This document shows positions 1 to 9,834 of a stretch of DNA of 64,000 bases, one piece after another. The first letter of the stretch is position 1. Each line of letters starts with the position of its first letter. The stretch comes from Pseudonocardia sp. CNS-139. GTDB taxonomy: Bacteria; Actinomycetota; Actinomycetes; Mycobacteriales; Pseudonocardiaceae. The stretch lies in NCBI GenBank assembly GCA_001942415.1, contig MKJX01000144.1, positions 22,932 to 86,931 of the forward strand. The letters are read 5' to 3'. The notes under the pieces were generated by a model, which had not been told where the DNA came from, made no database searches, and saw nothing but the letters and a program-made list of their open reading frames with translations. A program made the position numbers and the translations under genes.

Positions 1-1
1 C

Positions 2-406
2 AAGGTCACCACCACGGTGGCCATGGACTTCGGCCGCGTCTCGCTCGACTCCGACCTGATCCTCTACCTGTTCGGCACGCCCGGGCAGCACCGCTTCTGG
101 TTCATGTGGGACGACCTGGTGCGTGGCGCGATCGGCGCCGTCGTGCTGGTCGACACGCGGCGGCTGGCCGACTCCTTCGCCGCGATCGACTTCTTCGAGG
201 ACCGCGGGCTGCCGTACATCATCGGGCTGAACTGCTTCGACGGGATGCTCCAGCACCGCATCGAGGACGTGCGCGAGGCGATGTCGATCGACCACACGAT
301 CCCGATCATCACCTGCGACGCCCGCAACCGCGAGTCCACGAAGCAGGCGCTGATCACGCTGGTCGAGCACGCCATGCACTACCGCATGACCGCCGGGGCC
401 CGCTGA
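2..406 (+). CDS. CvnD-type small GTPase, 5' end outside the window
   Basis: This is the C-terminal part of a Ras-like GTP-binding protein of the conservon (Cvn) type. These work with a membrane sensor kinase, a roadblock protein and a DUF742 protein in actinomycete signalling. The visible part holds the switch II motif GTPGQ followed by HRFWFMWDDLVRGA, and the usual AVVLVDTRR strand. A GLNCFDG segment replaces the canonical NKxD guanine-specificity motif, as is common in this family. The P-loop lies upstream of the window. The reading frame is open from base 2 and ends at TGA 404-406. No partner genes are visible because they would lie to the left. Confidence 0.85.
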   Translation, partial: KVTTTVAMDFGRVSLDSDLILYLFGTPGQHRFWFMWDDLVRGAIGAVVLVDTRRLADSFAAIDFFEDRGLPYIIGLNCFDGMLQHRIEDVREAMSIDHTIPIITCDARNRESTKQALITLVEHAMHYRMTAGAR

Positions 407-430
407 CCGCTGCGATCAGCGGCACGAAAC

Positions 431-498
431 GAGAGCAGTGCTCTTGACACTGCCTCGTGAGTGCTGCACGCTGCTCCCGAACGAGAGCACCGCTCTCG
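431..498 (+). promoter_or_regulatory. Promoter with two matching operators (GAGAGC-N3-GCTCT type)
   Basis: Two inverted repeats of the same design are seen: GAGAGC-AGT-GCTCTT at 431-445 and CGAGAGC-ACC-GCTCTCG at 482-498. Their centres (438 and 490) are 52 bases apart, about five helical turns. A perfect -35 hexamer TTGACA (444-449) overlaps the first operator, and a plausible -10 CACGCT (467-472) lies 17 bases on. The arrangement fits repression of the gene starting at 517 by a dimeric regulator, most likely TetR-like. No regulator gene is adjacent inside the window. Confidence 0.65.
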
Positions 499-516
499 GC
501 CGTCCGGGGAGCCGCC

Positions 517-1147
517 ATGACCGCCACGATCTCGACCCCGACCCGGCACGCCGTCGCCGCTCCGACGGCCTCGCCGGCGCGGGGTCGTCGTTCTCGCCTA
601 CCCGTCGGCCGCCGTGGGTGGACGCCGCCGAGGCGACGGCGGCGGCCGCCTTCGCCTCCCCGGGCTGGCTGGTCGCGCACCTCGCCGCGGTGGCCGGGTT
701 CGTGCTGGTGGGCTTCGGGCTGCTGGGGCTGCGGGACGTACTGGGCGGCCGGCTCGCGGGCGCGCGCTCGGCCTCTGGTGGGCCGGCACGGGCCTGGTGC
801 TGCCGTACTACGGCGCCGAGGTCTTCGCGCTGCACGTGATCGGGCAGCGGGCGTCCGGCCTCGGGGACCCGACGGCGCTGGTCGAGGCGATCCGGATGGG
901 CCCCACGCAGGTCACGGCGTTCGGCCTCGGGCTGGTCGGGCTGGCCGTCGCCGCGGTGCTCGCGGCCGTGGCCGCCGCGCGGTCGGGGCGGATGGCCCGG
1001 CTGAGCGGGGTCGTCTTCGCGGCCGGGTTCGTACTCTTCCTGCCGCAGTTCTACGGCGCGCCCGCGCTGCGGATCGCGCACGGCGTGCTCGTCGCCGTCG
1101 GGTGCGTGGTGCTGGCCCTGGAGCTCCGGCGGGCCGCGGCCCGCTGA
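517..1147 (+). CDS. Four-helix-type hypothetical membrane protein (frame-broken)
   Basis: The start ATG 517 follows a GGGGAG ribosome site and begins MTATISTPTRHAV. The reading then has to change frame near 583-618 and again near 760-775 to keep a continuous hydrophobic protein: segments WLVAHLAAVAGFVLVGFGLL, GTGLVLPYYGAEVFALHVIG, a long AVAAVLAAVAAA helix and a C-terminal LVAVGCVVLALELRR helix. It looks like a roughly 210-residue integral membrane protein. I do not recognise a family or a function. The double-operator promoter just upstream suggests it is inducible. Confidence 0.55.
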
Positions 1148-1148
1148 G

Positions 1149-3375
1149 CTACTGCTCGACCACGGCGATGCTCGTGATGCGGTGCAGCGGCACCCGGCGC
1201 ACCTCACCCGCGGAGTCGCGGCCCTCGACCACCCCGCCGCCGACGCTCGTGGGGGCCAGCACCTGCTCGCCCGCGACGCCGTGCCCGTCGACGAACCCGA
1301 TCCAGACGCTGCGGTTCGCGGCGGCCGCCGTGCGCAGCAGGTCGACGGTGGCGCCGTTGGTCGTGGTGGCCGCCGGGGCGCCGCGGCGCACGCCGGCCAT
1401 GGCGTCGCCGGCCCGCATCCGCGAGACGAGCGCCGCGAGCTGCTCGGCGTCCGGCTCGGGCGGGCCGGTGCGGGTGGCGGAGCGGCGGCGCGGCTCGGTG
1501 CGCCGCCCGCGGTCGGACAGGTCGAGGACGGCGCCGCCCGGGTCCTCGGCGGCCGGGCTGAACCCGGCGGCGCGCAGCCCGTCCATCAGCTCGACGAGCG
1601 GCAGCGGCGAGACCACCACCGTGGGCGCGATGCGGCGCAGCTCCATGCCCGGCGCGTCGGGGTGCGCGAGCACCTCGGTGATCAGCACCTCGTCGTCGGA
1701 ACGCAGGAACGACGCGGCCGCCCCGCCACGCAGCCGCCCGTGCCGGCGCGCACGTCGTCGACGAGGTACGCGAGGCCCTGCGGCACCGGGGTGGCCGACC
1801 GCTTGGTGAGCAGCTCCTGCAGGTCGGACGCGGACGCCCGGCGTCGAGCGCCCGCCGGATGGTGGCCTCGGTGAACCGGTAGACGGTGGCCCCGCCGGCC
1901 GACTCGATCTCGGCCATCAGGTCCAGCTCGCGGGCCAGCTCCGGCTCCAGCGGGCCGGGCGCGACGGCCGTGAGGTCGGCCTGCAGGAGGACGTGGTCCA
2001 CGGGGGCGGGGAGCGTCTCCCGCAGCGCCGCCGCGAGGGCCGTGCGGTCGCCGCCGAGCAGCGCGCGGCCCGGGCCGCTGAGCGCGTCGAGGGCCACCAC
2101 GCCGAGCACGGTCGCCTCGGCGAGCACCCACCCGACCACCTCGTCGCGCAGCCGTCCGCCGCGCCGGGGCGCGCGCCAGGCCAGCAGGTCGGCGAACGCG
2201 GACGGCGAGCCGGGCGCGGCACCGGGGGCCAGCTCGGCCAGCCCGGCGAGCACCCGGCGCCGGTCTCTCGGGGCCAGCGGACGGCGCACGCCGTCGGACA
2301 GGGCCGCGACGGGCTTGCCGGCATCGTCCTTGCGGCCGACCAGGCCGGGCAGCCGGGGCAGGTCGAGCCAGGTGCGCGCGATCAGCGCCCACCGCAGCTC
2401 CGGCCCGCCGACGGCCCACACGTCCGCGCCGGTGGTCGGCACCCACTCCGGCGCGACGCCGTCGCTCTCGGCCACGAGGTCCGCCCCGACGGCCAGCTCG
2501 ACGAAGAGCGCGCCGGTGGCCTCGTCGACGTCCATCTCGCGCGCCGCGCGGCGCAGCTCGCGCACGCCCAGCCCACCCGAGCGCAGCACGGGCGGCGGCG
2601 TGTGGCTCCAGTGCGCGACGAGCAGCTCCAGCCGCCGGACGACCTCCAGCGCGGCGCCGCCGGCCGTCCGGTCGACGAGCGTGGCGCCGCGGTCGCGCAC
2701 CCCGATGTCCGGCGGCGCAACGGCGAGCCGGCCCATCGGGCGGTCCCCGCGCAGGGCCAGGCCGACCTGGCGGGGCAGCTCGACGGTCTCCGGGTCGACG
2801 CGCAGCAGCAGCCCGCTCGCGAGCAGCCGGCCCACCGGGCTGTCCGGGTCGCCGCCCGCACGGCTGCGCCCGATCGGCGGCCCGGCGGCCAGCGCGTCCA
2901 GCACGCGGCGCTCCTCGGGTGTGACGGCGGCCAGCAGGCCGGGCAGCGCCGACGACCCGGCCGGGCCGGACGACGGCCGCCCCAGCCCGCCGGGGTGGCG
3001 CGGGACGACCTCCCGCGCGGCCGGGACGACGGACAGCCCGCCGTCCGGGCCCCACACGATCGCCCGCTCCCGCAGCGCGGCCAGCGCGGCGGTGAGCTCG
3101 CCCGCAGGCACGTCCGGGCCGAGCAGGCGGGCCAGCTCGGCGGCGGTGGCCGGCTCCGCGTCGGCGTCGGCGAGGACCAGCGCCTCCAGCACCGCGAGCG
3201 TCACGGTGTCCAGCTCGTCGCACGCGCGGTGCACGGAAGCCCGGATGCCGGCCCGGGTGGCGAGCACCGTGACGTCGGCCGGCGGCGGCACGGCCAGGTC
3301 GGGACGCAGCCGCAGGAGCGCGGTCAGGGTCCCGTCGTCCTGGGCGCGCAGCCAGTCGACCAGCGAAGTGGGCAT
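1149..3375 (-). CDS. Helicase-associated (XPB/Ssl2-like C-terminal) domain protein
   Basis: A large protein of about 740 residues of the actinobacterial helicase_C_3 type, the counterpart of M. tuberculosis Rv0862c, which sits next to the XPB helicase gene there. It starts at ATG 3375 ([20 protein letters not shown]). It continues with winged-helix-like [16 protein letters not shown] segments and ends with a WYL-like C-terminus ([17 protein letters not shown]). It probably assists a DNA helicase or repair process, but the biochemical role is unknown. Frame changes are needed near 1850 and 1740: the middle piece reads [20 protein letters not shown] and the last piece starts near [13 protein letters not shown]. 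The small conserved gene on the other strand at 3468 matches the Rv0862c/Rv0863 arrangement. Confidence 0.75.
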
Positions 3376-3467
3376 TGGTTCTACGGTAGTCGGCCGGTGG
3401 CGGCGCCCCCCCCGGCACGGCCGTGCGGGATAATCACCCCGGACCGCCGACACGAGGAGGAGCACCC

Positions 3468-3645
3468 GTGGCCAACACCCGGCAGGGCCGCATCGACCCC
3501 ACCTGGCCGCAGCTGCCCGACGGGGAGCACCCGGTCACGGAGCTGGCGACGCCCCACCCAGGGCTCGCTCTCGCCGTTCGGCGACGTGGAGTTCCCGTTG
3601 GAGGAGGTGCCGTACGTGCACCCTGTCACGGAGATCAACAAGTAG
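3468..3645 (+). CDS. Small conserved protein, positional counterpart of Rv0863
   Basis: A protein of about 58 residues. It starts at GTG 3468 behind a strong GAGGAGGAG ribosome site ([19 protein letters not shown]) and ends ...[20 protein letters not shown]..., stop TAG 3643-3645. The two halves are in different frames. Removing one C from the CCCC run near 3556 restores [14 protein letters not shown], so the break looks like a one-base insertion. It is soluble and rich in proline, with no recognised domain. It is divergent from the helicase-associated gene, as Rv0863 is from Rv0862c. Function unknown. Confidence 0.6.
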
Positions 3646-3647
3646 CC

Positions 3648-4222
3648 GTCACGGGCCTGCTGCTGGCCGCCGGCGCCGGGCGCCGGATGGGCCGGCCGAA
3701 GGCGCTCGTCGAGATCGGTGGCGAGCCGCTCGTCCGGCGCGCGGTACGCGTGCTCGTGGACGGCGGCTGCGCTCCCGTGGTCGTCGTGCTCGGCGCCGCG
3801 GCCGAGGAGGCCCGTGCCGCGCTCCCGGACGGCGTGCAGGCCGTCGTGGCGGACGGCTGGGCCGAGGGCATGGGCGCGTCGCTGCGGGCCGGACTGGCCG
3901 CGCTGGAGCCGACGGCCGCCGAGGCGGCGCTCGTGCACCTCGTGGACCTGCCGGGAGTGACCGCGGCCGCCGTCGCGCGGCTGGCCGCGCACGCCGCCCC
4001 GGACGCGCTGGTCCGCGCCGCGTACGACGGGAGTCCCGCGCATCCGGTGCTCCTCGGCCGGGAGCACTGGGCGGGCGTGCGGGCCGCGGCGACGGGCGAC
4101 ACGGGCGCCGTCGCTACCTGGCCGGCAACCCGGCGCTGCGGCTGGTCGAGTGCGGTGACGTCGCCACACCGGACGACGTCGACACCCCCGAGCAGCTCGC
4201 GCAGGTCACCGGGGACGGCTGA
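3648..4222 (+). CDS. MobA/MocA-like nucleotidyltransferase (Mo-cofactor cytidylyl- or guanylyltransferase)
   Basis: The N-terminus LLLAAGAGRRMGRPKAL carries the NTP-transferase signature (LAAGxGxRMGxxK), and VHLVDLPGV is the metal-binding region, so the protein activates molybdopterin with CTP or GTP. Its neighbours (moaCB, moaE, XdhC, MoxR and VWA genes) suggest MCD cofactor for a xanthine/CO-dehydrogenase-type enzyme, that is, a MocA-like role. A base missing near 4110 breaks the frame; after it the reading is RYLAGNPALRLVECGDVATP up to TGA 4220-4222. No normal start codon is visible at the expected place (GTC 3648), so the start is uncertain and may also be an error. Confidence 0.75.
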
Positions 4223-4225
4223 GCC

Positions 4226-5145
<920 letters not shown>

Positions 5146-5226
5146 TTCCAGGTTGCTAAGTAGCGACACAGATCACACGCCGATAACGGTTCCACGCCCC
5201 CGGAGGCCGGGTCGTAGGGTTCTGGG

Positions 5227-6186
5227 GTGGAGCTGACCCACGTCGACGCCGCCGGCGCCGCCCGCATGGTGGACGTCACCGGCAAGGAGCCCACCGCGCG
5301 CACCGCGGTGGCCACCGGCACGCTGCGCACCACCGCGGAGGTGGTGGACCTGCTGCGCCGGGACGGGCTGCCGAAGGGCGACGCGCTCGCCACCGCCCGC
5401 ATCGCCGGGATCATGGGCGCCAAACGCACCCCCGACCTCGTCCCGCTCTGCCACCCGATCGCGATCAGCGGTGTGGTGCTGGACCTGGAGCCGGACGGCG
5501 CCGAGATCCGCATCCGGGCCACCGTGCGCACCACCGACCGCACGGGTGTGGAGATGGAGGCGCTCACCGCCGTCGCGGTCGCCGGGCTGACGCTGCACGA
5601 CATGGTCAAGGCCGTCGATCCGGCCGCCGTGCTCGACGGTGTGCGCGTCGAGCGCAAGGAGGGCGGCAAGACCGGCCTGTGGACCCGCCCGGAGCCGGTG
5701 AACGCGCCGGCCGACCGGCGGGCCCGGGTCGTCACGGCGTCCAACCGCGCCGCGGCCGGCATCTACCCGGACCGCAGCGGGCCGGTGATCGCCGAGTGGC
5801 TGCGCGAGCGCGGCTACGCCACTCCCGACCCCGACGTCGTCCCGGACGGCGAGCCGGTCGGCGAGGCGTTGCGCAAGGCCGTGGCCGACGCCGTGGACGT
5901 CGTGATCACCACGGGCGGCACCGGCATCTCGCCGACGGACGCGACGCCCGAGGTCACCCGGGCCGTGCTCGACTACGAGGTGCCCGGGCTGGCCGACGCG
6001 ATCCGCGCCCACGGGGCGCCGACCGTGCCGGCCGCCGTGCTGTCCCGGGGCGTCACCGGCGTCGCGGGACGCACACTGATCGTGAACCTGCCCGGGTCGA
6101 CGGGCGGTGTGCGGGACGGGCTGGCGGTGCTCGCCGGAGTGCTCGACCACGCCGTCGACCAGCTCCGAGGAGGCGACCACCGATGA
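5227..6186 (+). CDS. moaCB: MoaC-MoaB/Mog fusion, molybdopterin biosynthesis
   Basis: One intact 319-residue protein joins two steps of molybdenum cofactor synthesis. Residues 1-155 are MoaC, cyclic pyranopterin monophosphate synthase, with [40 protein letters not shown] and the catalytic-region [18 protein letters not shown]. Residues 160-319 are the MoaB/Mog molybdopterin adenylyltransferase, with [26 protein letters not shown] and [16 protein letters not shown]. It starts at GTG 5227. The stop overlaps the moaE start (ATGA), so the two are co-translated. M. tuberculosis has separate moaC2 and mog next to moaE2 and rpfA. Confidence 0.95.
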   Translation: MELTHVDAAGAARMVDVTGKEPTARTAVATGTLRTTAEVVDLLRRDGLPKGDALATARIAGIMGAKRTPDLVPLCHPIAISGVVLDLEPDGAEIRIRATVRTTDRTGVEMEALTAVAVAGLTLHDMVKAVDPAAVLDGVRVERKEGGKTGLWTRPEPVNAPADRRARVVTASNRAAAGIYPDRSGPVIAEWLRERGYATPDPDVVPDGEPVGEALRKAVADAVDVVITTGGTGISPTDATPEVTRAVLDYEVPGLADAIRAHGAPTVPAAVLSRGVTGVAGRTLIVNLPGSTGGVRDGLAVLAGVLDHAVDQLRGGDHR

Positions 6187-6638
6187 CCGAGCAGGTCACC
6201 ACGCCCGCCACCGGCGCCGCCGTGCTCCGGGCCGCCGTCGGCGAGACGCCGCTCGACGTGGCCGAGCACGCCGCGCTCGTGGACCGGGCCGCCGCCGGCG
6301 CCGTCGTGACGTTCGCCGGCGTGGTGCGCGACCACGACGGCGGGCGCGCCGTCAGCGGCCTGGAGTACAGCGCTCACCCCACCGCGGCGAAGGTCGTGGC
6401 CGACATCGCCGCGGAGGTCGCCGCCCGGGCGCACGGCGTGCGGGCGATCGCGGTGAGCCACCGGGTGGGGCCGCTCGCGATCGGGGACGTCGCGCTGGCG
6501 TGCGCCGTGGCGGCCGACCACCGCCGCGAGGCGTTCGCCACCTGCGCGGAGCTCGTGGACGAGGTGAAGCGGCTGCTGCCCGTCTGGAAGCACCAGCGCT
6601 TCACGGACGGGTCGGACGAGTGGGTCGGCTCGGCCTGA
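6183..6638 (+). CDS. moaE: Molybdopterin synthase catalytic subunit MoaE
   Basis: The 151-residue protein transfers sulfur from MoaD thiocarboxylate to precursor Z to form molybdopterin. Signature segments are [42 protein letters not shown] and the catalytic lysine region [21 protein letters not shown]. The start ATG 6183 overlaps the moaCB stop by four bases. No moaD or moaA is present in the window. Confidence 0.95.
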   Translation: MTEQVTTPATGAAVLRAAVGETPLDVAEHAALVDRAAAGAVVTFAGVVRDHDGGRAVSGLEYSAHPTAAKVVADIAAEVAARAHGVRAIAVSHRVGPLAIGDVALACAVAADHRREAFATCAELVDEVKRLLPVWKHQRFTDGSDEWVGSA

Positions 6639-6658
6639 GCCATGCGCAGCGAGCGACC

Positions 6659-6689
6659 GGGCGCGGGGTGTGACGATCGTTCCGCGCCC
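6659..6689. terminator. Hairpin between convergent moaE and rpfA
   Basis: GGGCGCGG (6659-6666) pairs perfectly with CCGCGCCC (6682-6689) around a 15-base loop. It sits between the moaE stop and the rpfA stop and could terminate both transcripts. There is no clear T tract. Confidence 0.5.
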
Positions 6690-6702
6690 TGCCTGTGACC
6701 CG

Positions 6703-7287
6703 TCAGCGCAGGTCGAGCTGCTGCCCGACCTTCAGGACGTTCGGGTTGCTCAGGACGTCGCGGTTGCGCTCGAACAGCGCCTGCCAGCCGCCGGGCACGT
6801 TCTGGGCCGCGGCGATGCGGCTCAGCGTGTCGCCCGCGGCGACGGTGTAGTCGGCGCCGTTCTTCGTGACGGCGACCGCCGCGACGGCCGGGGCGGGGGT
6901 GGCCGCCGCGACGCGGGCGCTGGCCGGCGAGGCGCTGTGGCCGCGCAGACCCATCTTCCGCGAGCAGGACGGCCACGCGTTCCAGCCCTGGGACGCGAGC
7001 ACGCGCTCCGCGACGGCGATCTGCTGCTCGCGGCTGGCCTGGTGGGGCATCCCCTGGCCGCCGTGGGCGCGCCAGGTACGGGGGTTGAACTGCAGCCCGC
7101 CGTAGTAACCGTTACCGGTGTTGATCTTCCAGTTGCCGCCGCTCTCGCACTGGGCCAGCTTGTCCCAGGCCGAATCCGGGGCCGCGTTGGCGGTGCCGGC
7201 GACAGCGAAGGTGGCGCCCACCGCAACTGCACCGGCGACCGCCAGACGCAGCAGACCTCGGCCCTTGGGGGAATCCGGTCGAGTCAT
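6703..7287 (-). CDS. rpfA: Resuscitation-promoting factor with LysM (second copy, convergent with moaE)
   Basis: An intact 194-residue secreted muralytic enzyme. It has a signal peptide of about 40 residues ending NANAAP (cleavage after TANA), the Rpf domain WDKLAQCESGGNWKINTGNG with catalytic Glu, YYGGLQFNPRTW and the paired cysteines (QCES...PSCS). After a linker comes a C-terminal LysM: YTVAAGDTLSRIAAAQNVPG...NPNVLKVGQQLDL. The start ATG 7287 was chosen because it begins the signal peptide (MTRPDSPKGRGLLRLAVAG). Convergence with moaE mirrors rpfA/moaE2 in M. tuberculosis. It is 60-70% similar by eye to the copy at 4226. Confidence 0.93.
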   Translation of the reverse strand: MTRPDSPKGRGLLRLAVAGAVAVGATFAVAGTANAAPDSAWDKLAQCESGGNWKINTGNGYYGGLQFNPRTWRAHGGQGMPHQASREQQIAVAERVLASQGWNAWPSCSRKMGLRGHSASPASARVAAATPAPAVAAVAVTKNGADYTVAAGDTLSRIAAAQNVPGGWQALFERNRDVLSNPNVLKVGQQLDLR

Positions 7288-7518
7288 TTCGGTGTTCTCC
7301 AGTTCGCGCCTCCGAGGGGAGAAGCCGCTCGTCAGCGGGCCGGGGATGGCCCGATGAGAGCTCCCTGCCGGGGGGCAGGAGCCGGGGAGCGGCTCCGCCG
7401 AATGGCACCCTCGACCCTGTCCCGTTCTCCTGCTAGACGGACCGGAACCGCGGGACAGGGCACAGCGCGACGATTCCGGATGCATTTCGACCGCCCCGGA
7501 CGGAGCGGTCGGGCAACG
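7288..7518 (-). promoter_or_regulatory. Long structured 5' leader of rpfA
   Basis: About 225 untranslated bases. A long-range stem CCCTGTCCC/GGGACAGGG (7415-7423 with 7452-7460) is followed by a GCTCCCCGGC segment and, close to the gene, CCCTCGGAGGCG, which resembles the conserved 3' part of ydaO (c-di-AMP) riboswitches. The similar leader of the other Rpf gene supports a shared RNA control element. The identification is by partial resemblance only. The remainder of 7551-7789 holds only the direct repeat noted separately. Confidence 0.4.
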
Positions 7519-7550
7519 ACGCTACGTACGTCCCGGAGCCATTCGTCAAA
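7519..7550 (-). promoter_or_regulatory. Promoter of rpfA
   Basis: On the minus strand TTTGAC (7545-7550) is followed by TACGTA (7523-7528, 16 bases on) and TAGCGT (7519-7524). The TTTGAC/TAGCGT pair recurs upstream of the first Rpf gene. Confidence 0.45.
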
Positions 7551-7574
7551 CCCCCACAAGTGACCACCGTCACG

Positions 7575-7595
7575 GTAACGCGGAGGTTAACGCGG
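7575..7595. promoter_or_regulatory. Direct repeat GTAACGCGG/TTAACGCGG, possible MtrA-type box
   Basis: TAACGCGG occurs at 7576-7583 and 7588-7595 (period 12), 25 bases upstream of the rpfA -35 box. MtrA-type response regulators, which control cell-wall hydrolase genes in actinomycetes, bind direct repeats of this general form. The assignment is inference. Confidence 0.35.
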
Positions 7596-7789
7596 GCAAT
7601 ACACCGTCATCGCTGGTCAGCGCACGACGATCACGGGACGATAACCCGCGACGAAATATATTCATTCCGGAAGTGTTCCGGGTTCCACCACACCATCGGT
7701 GGCTACAGCGCGTGACGAAGCCGGTGTCCGGGGTCGGCGAGGGCCCGCCGAAGGTGGCTGGCGCCGTCTCGCTGCGTCATGCTGAAAGG

Positions 7790-8689
7790 GTGACTGCTCG
7801 TCCCCCGACCGCCGCCGGGTCCCCCGCCGAGCTGGCAGCGCGCTGCGCACCACCGGCTACCTCGCCGACGACGGCCTGGCCACCGCCGCCTACCTGGCGC
7901 TGCGAATGAACCGGCCGCTGTTCTGCGAGGGCGAGCCCGGCACCGGCAAGACCGCACTCGCCCAGGCGCTGGCGCAGGTGCTCGGCGCCGAGCTCATCCG
8001 GCTGCAGTGCCACGACGGGATCGACGCCGCGCAGGCGCTCTACGACTGGGACTTCCCCCGGCAGCTCCTGCACCTGCGGGCGCTGGAGGCCGCCGCCGGG
8101 GCCACCGGCGAGCAGCTCGACGCCGCCGCCGTCGAGGCGTCCCTCTACGACCGCCGCTTCCTGCTCGCCCGCCCGATCCTGCGGGCGCTGCAGACCAGCC
8201 CGAGCGTCCTGCTCATCGACGAGGTCGACCGCGCCGACGACGAGTTCGAGGCGTTCCTCCTGGAGGTGCTCACCGAGCACGCCGTCTCGATCCCCGAGGT
8301 CGGCGAGATCCGCGCCGAGACGCCCCCGCTGGTCGTGCTGACGTCCAACCGCACCCGTGAGGTGCACGACGCGCTCAAGCGGCGCTGCCTCTACCTGTGG
8401 CTCGACCACCCGGACCTGCAGCGCGAGATCGAGATCCTGCACTCCCGGCTGCCGGGGCTGCCCGACCGGCTCGCCGCGCAGTCGCCGGGGCCGTCCGGCA
8501 GCTGCGCCAGGCCGACCTGCTCAAGCCGCCCGGCGTCGCCGAGAGCATCGACTGGGCGCAGGCCCTGCAGCTCGTCGCGCCCGGCACCTCGACGTCGACA
8601 GCGCCGCGGCCACGCTCGGCGCGGTGCTCAAGTACCGCGAGGACGCCGACCGCGTCCGCAAGCAGCTCGACACGCTCCTTGCCTCCTGA
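7790..8689 (+). CDS. MoxR-family AAA+ ATPase, CoxD-like maturation factor (frame-broken)
   Basis: A protein of about 300 residues with Walker A GEPGTGKTALAQAL, Walker B VLLIDEVDRAD and sensor 1 VVLTSNRTREV, then FLLEVLTEHAVSIPE. MoxR ATPases act with a VWA-domain partner to mature enzymes such as CO or xanthine dehydrogenases, and the next gene is exactly such a partner. It starts at GTG 7790. Base losses near 7833 (restored: ALRTTGYLADDGLATAAYLAL), near 8485 and near 8585 break the frame. The last piece, LDVDSAAATLGAVLKYREDA, ends at TGA 8687-8689. Confidence 0.85.
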
Positions 8690-8696
8690 GGAACCG

Positions 8697-9834
8697 ATGA
8701 CCCTTCCCGCTCCGGCAGCGCCGCCGGCCGGCGACCCCGTCCCCGGGCTGGTCGGGTTCACCGTCGTGCTGCGCAGCGCCGGGCTCGCGGTCACGACCGA
8801 CCGGGTGGCCGCGTTCCTGACCGCGCTCGACGCGCTGGACGTCACCAGCCGCACGCAGACGTACTGGGCCGGGCGGCTCACGCTCTGCGCCGACCCGGAC
8901 GACCTGCCCCGCTACGACCAGGCGTTCGACAGCTGGTTCACGCCCGCCGAGGGCGGCCGCACCCGCATCACCGACGAGCGCAGGCCACCGCCGCCGACGC
9001 TCGCCGCGCTCGTGCCGGGAGAGGACGCCGAGGCCGACGACGAGGACGAGGCCGGCCCGCAGATCCAGGCCCGGGCCAGCGCCACGGAGGTGCTGCGGCA
9101 CCGCGACCTCGCCGAGCTCACCCCGGTCGAGCGCGAGCATCTGCGGCGGCTGCTCGCGCTGCTGCGCCCGGAGCCGCCCGTGCGCCGGTCGCGCCGGCTG
9201 CGCCCGTCCCGGCACGGTCCGGCGGACCCGGGCCGCACGCTGCGCGCGGCCCTGCGCAACCAGGGCGAGCTGCGCGAGCTGCGTCGCCGCGACCGCTCCG
9301 TCCGGCCGCGCAAGATCGTGCTGCTGGTGGACGTCTCCGGCTCGATGGAGCCCTACGCCGACGCGCTGCTGCGGTTCGCGCACGCCGTCGTGCGGCGCTC
9401 GCCGGCGGCCGTCGAGGCGTTCACGCTCGGCACCCGGCTCACCCGCGTCACCCGCGAGCTGCGGATGCGCGACCCCGAACGCGCGCTGGCGGCCGCGGGG
9501 AAGGCGATCCCGGACTGGTCGGGCGGCACCCGGCTCGGCGAGGTGCTGCGCGCGTTCGTCGACCGGTGGGGACAGCGCGGCGCGGCCCGCCGGGCGGTGG
9601 TCGTGATCTTCTCCGACGGCTGGGAACGCGGCGACACCGACGTGCTGCGCGAGCAGATGGGCCGGTTGAGCCGGCTCGCGCACCGGGTGGTGTGGGTCAA
9701 CCCGCACGCCGGCAAGGACGGGTACCTGCCGGTGCAGCGGAATAGTCGCCGCGCTGCCCTACTTGGACGATCTGCTCGCCGGTCATAGCCTGGCCACGTT
9801 GGAACAACTGCTCAGGGTGGTGCGGCATGCGTGA
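8697..9834 (+). CDS. VWA-domain protein, CoxE-like
   Basis: A protein of about 379 residues. The C-terminal von Willebrand A domain carries the metal-ion site KIVLLVDVSGSMEPY (DxSxS), with SGGTRLG and VVVIFSDGWERGD further on. The N-terminal half is helical with an acidic stretch (PGEDAEADDEDEAG). It is the standard partner of the MoxR ATPase seven bases upstream and lies directly before XdhC, matching coxD-coxE-coxF order. A base lost near 9740 must be restored to read the end, GIVAALPYLDDLLAGHSL...VVRHA. The stop 9832-9834 overlaps the XdhC start. Confidence 0.88.

Noticed and set aside
457..1809. Long open frame of about 450 codons on the plus strand
   Set aside because: It mixes an arginine/proline-rich shadow translation with pieces of the membrane protein and of the opposite-strand helicase-associated gene; its composition is typical of the wrong frame in high-GC DNA.
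1886..3433. Plus-strand frame of 515 codons opposite the helicase-associated gene
   Set aside because: Serine/arginine-rich shadow with no domain and no ribosome site; the minus strand holds a recognisable protein.
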